Shown here: piece after piece, positions 7,301 to 10,785 of the stretch | Numbering within the stretch: the first letter of the stretch is position 1 | Layout of the letters: each line of letters opens with the position of its first letter | Program-made: the position numbers and the translations under genes | The notes under the pieces: generated by a model | Databases searched by the model: none | Seen by the model: the letters and a program-made list of their open reading frames with translations, nothing else | Told to the model about the DNA's origin: nothing | Origin: an uncultured Erysipelotrichaceae bacterium | GTDB taxonomy: Bacteria > Bacillota_I > Bacilli_A > Erysipelotrichales > Coprobacillaceae | Length of the DNA stretch: 10,785 nucleotides | Assembly (NCBI GenBank): GCA_900544435.1 | Contig: UQVG01000047.1 | Coordinates: forward strand, 1-10,785 | Direction: 5' to 3'

Positions 7301-7972
7301 ATGAATAAAGCAATACCTAAAATTAATACACAACTTAGAAGTCATACAATTCTTGTACCTGAAGTTTATCGTGAAGCTACAGGAGTTTTAATTAATGGAA
7401 AAAGAATTAAATCACTCGTTTTTTCAACAGATGTAGCGGTGATTGCTAATTGTAATGCGGATGCTGTTATTGCAGTTTATCCTTTTACACCAACAATACA
7501 AATTACAGAAGCAATTATTTCAGTTGCGCAAAGACCTGTTTTTGTTGGTGTTGGTGGTGGAACAACTGCCGGTAAACGTGTTGAATCGATTGCTTTAGAT
7601 GCAGAGTTACATGGAGCAACAGCTGTTGTTTTAAATGCACCAACAACAACTGAATTTGTTCAAAATCTAGCAGATGATATTGATATTCCTGTTGTTTTAA
7701 CAATTGTTTCTTTAAATGAAGATTTAGAAAAAAGAATGTTACATACAAAAGCAAATATTATAAATGTATCTGGAGGAAAAGATACTGTTAAAATCGTTAA
7801 AAAATTAAGAGAAATTGATCCTAATTTCCCTATTATTGCTACTGGTGGACCAACAGAAGAAACAGTTAGAGAAGTTATTCAAGCAGGAGCAAATGCTGTA
7901 ACCTTTACACCACCTACAAATGGTGAAATCTTTAAAGGAATGATGGAAGAATATCGACATAGATATGATTAA
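7301..7972 (+). CDS. Conserved (beta/alpha)-barrel protein, function unknown
   Basis: This 223-residue cytoplasmic protein shows a TIM-barrel rhythm of strand-helix units. The last phosphate-binding unit is clear: [28 protein letters not shown], comparable to the ends of NanE-, ThiE- and TrpC-like barrels. A glycine-rich loop, [11 protein letters not shown], lies mid-protein. ATG 7301 is chosen because it has a perfect ribosome binding site, AAGGAGG (7289-7295); an in-frame ATG at 7256 lies inside the ROK gene and gives an atypical leader. Similar proteins occur in many Firmicutes under vague names such as hydrolase, and I know no proven function. The ribosome binding site overlaps the ROK stop codon, so the pair is co-transcribed. 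A sugar-phosphate isomerase or epimerase role would suit the kinase partner, but that is inference. Confidence 0.75.
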   Translation: MNKAIPKINTQLRSHTILVPEVYREATGVLINGKRIKSLVFSTDVAVIANCNADAVIAVYPFTPTIQITEAIISVAQRPVFVGVGGGTTAGKRVESIALDAELHGATAVVLNAPTTTEFVQNLADDIDIPVVLTIVSLNEDLEKRMLHTKANIINVSGGKDTVKIVKKLREIDPNFPIIATGGPTEETVREVIQAGANAVTFTPPTNGEIFKGMMEEYRHRYD

Positions 7973-7995
7973 GAGGAGAAATCCTCTTTTTTTTT
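7971..7995 (+). terminator. Intrinsic terminator after the barrel-protein gene
   Basis: AAGAGGA (7971-7977) pairs with TCCTCTT (7982-7988) over a stable GAAA tetraloop and is followed by a run of T to 7995. The stem begins in the stop codon of the upstream gene. Confidence 0.93.
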
Positions 7996-8009
7996 GAGAT
8001 GATTTTCTA

Positions 8010-8028
8010 TATAATTGACAAAGAGGTG
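8010..8028 (+). promoter_or_regulatory. Possible -10 box and RBS of thyA
   Basis: TATAAT (8010-8015) lies 19 bp before the start codon, but the -35 position falls in the terminator T-run (7987-7992), so the promoter is weakly supported. AGAGGTG (8022-8028) is the ribosome binding site and fixes the start at 8035. Confidence 0.35.
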
Positions 8029-8034
8029 AATGAA

Positions 8035-8922
8035 ATGAAACAATATTTAGATATGTGTCAATATATATTAGAAAACGGTCAAGATAGAGATGATCGTACA
8101 GGAACAGGAACACGTAGTGTTTTTGGCTATCAAACACGTTATGATTTAACAGATGGTTTTCCTTTACTTACAACAAAGAAAATGTTTTTAAGACCTATTG
8201 CTGAAGAATTATTATGGTTTATTAAAGGAGATACTAATATAAAATATCTTGTTGATAGAAATGTGAAGATTTGGAATGAATGGCCTTATGAGGCTTTTAA
8301 GAAAAGTGAAGATTTTCATGGAGAAACTTTAGAAGAATTTGTTGCTAAAATCAAAGAATTACCAGCAGATGATCCATTTGTTGTTAAATATGGTGAATTA
8401 GGACCAGTTTATGGTAGACAATGGCGTAATTTTAATAATGAGGGTGTTGATCAAGTAGCAAAACTTGTTGATTCATTAAAAAATAATCCATTTTCAAGAA
8501 GACATATTATTTGTGCCTGGAATCCAGCAGAAGTTGATGAAATGGCACTTCCACCATGTCATGCTTTTTTACAATTTTATGTAAGCAATGATAAAAAATA
8601 TTTAAGTTGTCAATTATATCAAAGAAGTGCAGATACATTTTTAGGAGTACCATTTAATATTGCATCTTATGCTTTATTTACAGCAATGCTTGCTCAAGTA
8701 TGTGGGTACAAACCAAAGGAATTTGTGCATACTATAGGAGATGCTCATATTTATAAAGATCATTTTGGTGTTGTTAAGGAACAAATTTCTAGAACTCCTT
8801 ATCCTAAATGTCAACTTGTTTTAAATCCAGAAGTTAAATCTATTTTTGATTTTACAATAGATGATATAAAAATTGAAAATTATCAATCTCATGGTAAACT
8901 TGTTGGAAAGGTGAGTGTCTAA
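8035..8922 (+). CDS. thyA: Thymidylate synthase (ThyA)
   Basis: The 295-residue protein converts dUMP and 5,10-methylene-THF into dTMP and dihydrofolate. The phosphate-binding DDRTGTGT (Arg21), the catalytic Cys175 in LPPCHAF, the [12 protein letters not shown] dUMP site, [22 protein letters not shown] and HIYKDH are all present. The length lies between the 264-residue E. coli and 316-residue L. casei types because of an insert near 90-120 ([14 protein letters not shown] region), which is normal for Firmicutes. ATG 8035 has a ribosome binding site and a canonical N-terminus; an upstream ATG at 7999 would add 12 atypical residues. Its stop overlaps the folA start by one base (TAATG), so the two are translationally coupled. 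Confidence 0.98.
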   Translation: MKQYLDMCQYILENGQDRDDRTGTGTRSVFGYQTRYDLTDGFPLLTTKKMFLRPIAEELLWFIKGDTNIKYLVDRNVKIWNEWPYEAFKKSEDFHGETLEEFVAKIKELPADDPFVVKYGELGPVYGRQWRNFNNEGVDQVAKLVDSLKNNPFSRRHIICAWNPAEVDEMALPPCHAFLQFYVSNDKKYLSCQLYQRSADTFLGVPFNIASYALFTAMLAQVCGYKPKEFVHTIGDAHIYKDHFGVVKEQISRTPYPKCQLVLNPEVKSIFDFTIDDIKIENYQSHGKLVGKVSV

Positions 8923-9392
8923 TGATTTCTATTATTGTAGCAACAGATGATGATTTATTAATTGGTAAAAAAGATTCTTCTAATGGAATGCCTTGGCATA
9001 ATAAAGAAGATTTACAACATTTTAAAAAAACAACACTTCATCAAACAATTTTAATGGGAAAAACAACATACATGGCAATAGGAAGACCACTTCCTCATAG
9101 AAAAACAATTGTTGTAACACGTGGTGAATTAGATGATGAACGTGTAGAAGTAAGACATGATTTAGTAGAAACGATTCAAGAATATAAAAATAAAAAGGAA
9201 GATTTATTTATTTGTGGAGGGGCTTCTATTTATAAGCAAGCACTTCCTTATGTAGATGAGTTGATTATTTCTAGAATACCAGGAAAACATGAAGGTGAAA
9301 CTTATTTTCCTAAGTTTGATGATTTTGATTTTAAATTAGTGAAACAAGAACAATTAGAAACATTTACATTACAAATATATAAAAAGGGATGA
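8922..9392 (+). CDS. folA: Dihydrofolate reductase (FolA)
   Basis: The 156-residue protein reduces dihydrofolate to tetrahydrofolate with NADPH, regenerating the cofactor oxidised by the ThyA encoded just upstream. The family motifs are in order: MISIIVAT start, IGKKD..NGMPWH, the catalytic acid Asp30 (five residues after Trp25, as Asp27 follows Trp22 in E. coli), LMGKTTYMAIGRPLPHRKTIVVTR for NADPH binding, and the FICGGASIYKQ segment. Residues 16-20 (KKDSS) make the Met20-type loop slightly longer than usual. The start ATG overlaps the thyA stop; GGAAAGGTGAG upstream serves as ribosome binding site. It is the likely target of trimethoprim in this organism, and no known resistance change can be judged from one sequence. 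Confidence 0.97.
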   Translation: MISIIVATDDDLLIGKKDSSNGMPWHNKEDLQHFKKTTLHQTILMGKTTYMAIGRPLPHRKTIVVTRGELDDERVEVRHDLVETIQEYKNKKEDLFICGGASIYKQALPYVDELIISRIPGKHEGETYFPKFDDFDFKLVKQEQLETFTLQIYKKG

Positions 9393-9396
9393 TTAT

Positions 9397-10110
9397 ATGA
9401 AAAGAATTATTTTAGTTGTATTAAGATGTATTTTTAAATTACCTTATTGGTGGTTTTATAAATTAAAACAATATCAAAATAAAGAAAAATATCCAACAAT
9501 TGATGAAGGATATCAATTTATACATAATGTTGCTGATGAAATTGTAAAAAAAGCAAGAGTAGATTTAGAATGTTATGGTTTAGAAAATCTTCCTCAAGAA
9601 AATGGATATCTCATTACTCCTAATCATCAAGGATTATTTGATATTGTGGCTGTTTTTAAAACACATGATAAAACAGCTAAATTTGTATTAAAAAAAGAAT
9701 TAGCATCTACAATTTTAATTAAAGATGTTGTTAAAACATTAGACTATTATGCTTTAGATCGTAGTAATATTAGAGATGGTGCAAAAATGGTCAAAAATGT
9801 TTCTAAAGAAATAGAAGCAGGTATGAATTGTGTTATTTATCCAGAAGGAACACGTTCTAAACAAGGAAATAAAATGGGTGAATTTAAAGGTGGAACCTTT
9901 AAAATTGCTTTAAAATCTCATTGTCCAATTGTTCCAGTAGCAATGATTGATTGTTATCAAGTATTTGATAACAATACAATTAAACCCGTAAAAGCACAAA
10001 TTCATTATTTAAAACCAATTGAATATGATGAATATAAAGATTTAAAAACACCTGAAATTGCTGCTCTTGTTCAAAGTAGAATTCAAGCGTGTATGGATGA
10101 GTATTGTTAA
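9397..10110 (+). CDS. PlsC-like 1-acyl-sn-glycerol-3-phosphate acyltransferase
   Basis: This 237-residue membrane-associated protein has the LPLAT signatures: catalytic NHQGLFD (His77, Asp82, the HX4D motif) and YPEGTRS (Glu150-Arg153) for glycerol-phosphate binding, followed by FKGGTFKIA and IVPVAM. The N-terminus (about 4-22, ILVVLRCIFKLPYWWFY region) is hydrophobic and probably anchors it to the membrane. The reaction is transfer of an acyl chain to lysophosphatidic acid to make phosphatidic acid. The substrate is inferred from the family, and several PlsC paralogues may exist. It starts 4 bp after the folA stop and overlaps the next gene by one base, so it shares the thyA-folA transcript, although its function is unrelated. 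Confidence 0.92.
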   Translation: MKRIILVVLRCIFKLPYWWFYKLKQYQNKEKYPTIDEGYQFIHNVADEIVKKARVDLECYGLENLPQENGYLITPNHQGLFDIVAVFKTHDKTAKFVLKKELASTILIKDVVKTLDYYALDRSNIRDGAKMVKNVSKEIEAGMNCVIYPEGTRSKQGNKMGEFKGGTFKIALKSHCPIVPVAMIDCYQVFDNNTIKPVKAQIHYLKPIEYDEYKDLKTPEIAALVQSRIQACMDEYC

Positions 10111-10785
10111 TGTTTATACATGTAAATGGTGTGCGCTTGTTTTATGAAAAACAAGGAACAGGGAAACCTTTAATTTTACTTCATGGAAATGAAGAAGATC
10201 ATCGTATTTTTGATGAAGCTATAGAATTATTAAAAAAGCATTATACTGTTTATGCTGTTGATTCTAGAGGACATGGTCAAAGTGATAAAGTTCTAGAATA
10301 TCATTATCTAGATATGGCAAAGGATATCCAAGAAATGATTGAACAACTTGAATTAAAAGATGTTTCTTTAATGGGAAGTAGTGATGGAGCAATTATTGGT
10401 TTATTAATAGGAAGTCTTTATCCAAAACTTGTAGATCATTTAATTCTTGCAGGAGTCAATGTTAAACCCAATGGTGTTATATTAGAAGTTTATCAAGAAA
10501 TGAAGGAACAATATCAAAAAACAAAAAATCCTTTAATTAAAATGATGTTAGAAGAACCCCATATTTCTAATCAACAACTTCATCAAATAGAAGCTAAAAC
10601 ATTACTACTTGCAGGAAGTGATGATTTAATTAAATTAGATCATATTGAACGTATTTCACATCATATTAAAAACTGTGAGTTTAGAATTCTCGAAGGAGAA
10701 GATCATAGCAGTTATATTATTCATAACAAAAAGATTGCTAAAATTATATTAGAAGAATTAAAAGGTCTTTTGGTACAATCTTTTT
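10110..10785 (+). CDS. Alpha/beta hydrolase, cut by the window end
   Basis: An open frame starts at ATG 10110, overlapping the PlsC stop (TAATG), and continues for at least 225 codons to the last base without a stop. The protein is a typical alpha/beta hydrolase: an oxyanion segment LILLHGNEED (21-30), DSRGHGQSD (51-59), a nucleophile elbow GSSDG with Ser91, an acid in AGSDDL (Asp171 or Asp172) and His199 in EGEDHSSY. All members of the catalytic triad are present, so little is likely missing. The reaction (ester, thioester or lactone hydrolysis) and the substrate cannot be deduced. Its place behind an acyltransferase could hint at lipid turnover, but such pairing is weak evidence. No signal peptide is seen, so it is cytoplasmic. 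Confidence 0.88.
   Translation, partial: MFIHVNGVRLFYEKQGTGKPLILLHGNEEDHRIFDEAIELLKKHYTVYAVDSRGHGQSDKVLEYHYLDMAKDIQEMIEQLELKDVSLMGSSDGAIIGLLIGSLYPKLVDHLILAGVNVKPNGVILEVYQEMKEQYQKTKNPLIKMMLEEPHISNQQLHQIEAKTLLLAGSDDLIKLDHIERISHHIKNCEFRILEGEDHSSYIIHNKKIAKIILEELKGLLVQSF

Noticed and set aside
7999..8034. Upstream ATG for thyA
   Set aside because: The extra 12 residues are not part of ThyA proteins; ATG 8035 follows a ribosome binding site and matches the usual N-terminus.
7515..8137. Two minus-strand open frames (7515-7754, 7805-8137)
   Set aside because: Both lie opposite the barrel-protein and thyA genes, have low-complexity Leu/Gln- or Phe/Ser-rich translations and cross a clear terminator.

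Overview
The window is AT-rich, densely packed, plus-strand DNA with strong AGGAG ribosome binding sites and short intergenic gaps. This points to a low-GC Gram-positive bacterium. The gene families (AcoR-type and RpiR regulators, PTS IIB, GH1 phospho-glucosidase, ROK kinase, thyA-folA pair) and the heavy A/T codon bias would suit a gut Erysipelotrichales-type Firmicute. That placement is inferred from style and was not tested by a search.

Region 1 (1-5533) is a sugar locus. Two regulators come first: a GAF-PAS-AAA+-Fis activator that lacks the sigma-54 contact loop, then an RpiR/SIS repressor-type protein. A terminator follows, then a promoter region with TGTAA...TTACA-type palindromes and a cre-like site. 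The operon behind it encodes a lactose/cellobiose-type PTS IIB, a GH1 6-phospho-beta-glucosidase, a SemiSWEET (PQ-loop) sugar porter and a Cys-rich TIGR04076-like protein. No IIA or IIC is present. The simplest reading is uptake and hydrolysis of a phosphorylated beta-glucoside, with the remaining PTS domains encoded elsewhere.

Region 2 (5534-6342) is the highlight: a complete type III (protein-RNA) toxin-antitoxin locus of the ToxIN/AbiQ kind. It has a promoter, three exact-period 37-bp tandem repeats that should be the RNA antitoxin, an 18-bp palindrome, a strong intrinsic terminator, and then a ToxN/AbiQ-family endoribonuclease gene. Known members act in phage abortive infection and plasmid maintenance. 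The repeat sequence and this toxin variant may be undescribed.

Region 3 (6343-7995) holds a ROK-family sugar kinase without the usual zinc motif and a (beta/alpha)-barrel protein of unknown function, ended by a GAAA-loop terminator.

Region 4 (7996-10785) is a tight, partly overlapping housekeeping operon: thymidylate synthase, dihydrofolate reductase, a PlsC-type acyltransferase and an alpha/beta hydrolase that runs off the window end. ThyA turns methylene-THF into DHF and FolA regenerates THF, so these two form one cycle. No tRNA, rRNA, insertion sequence or CRISPR array was seen.
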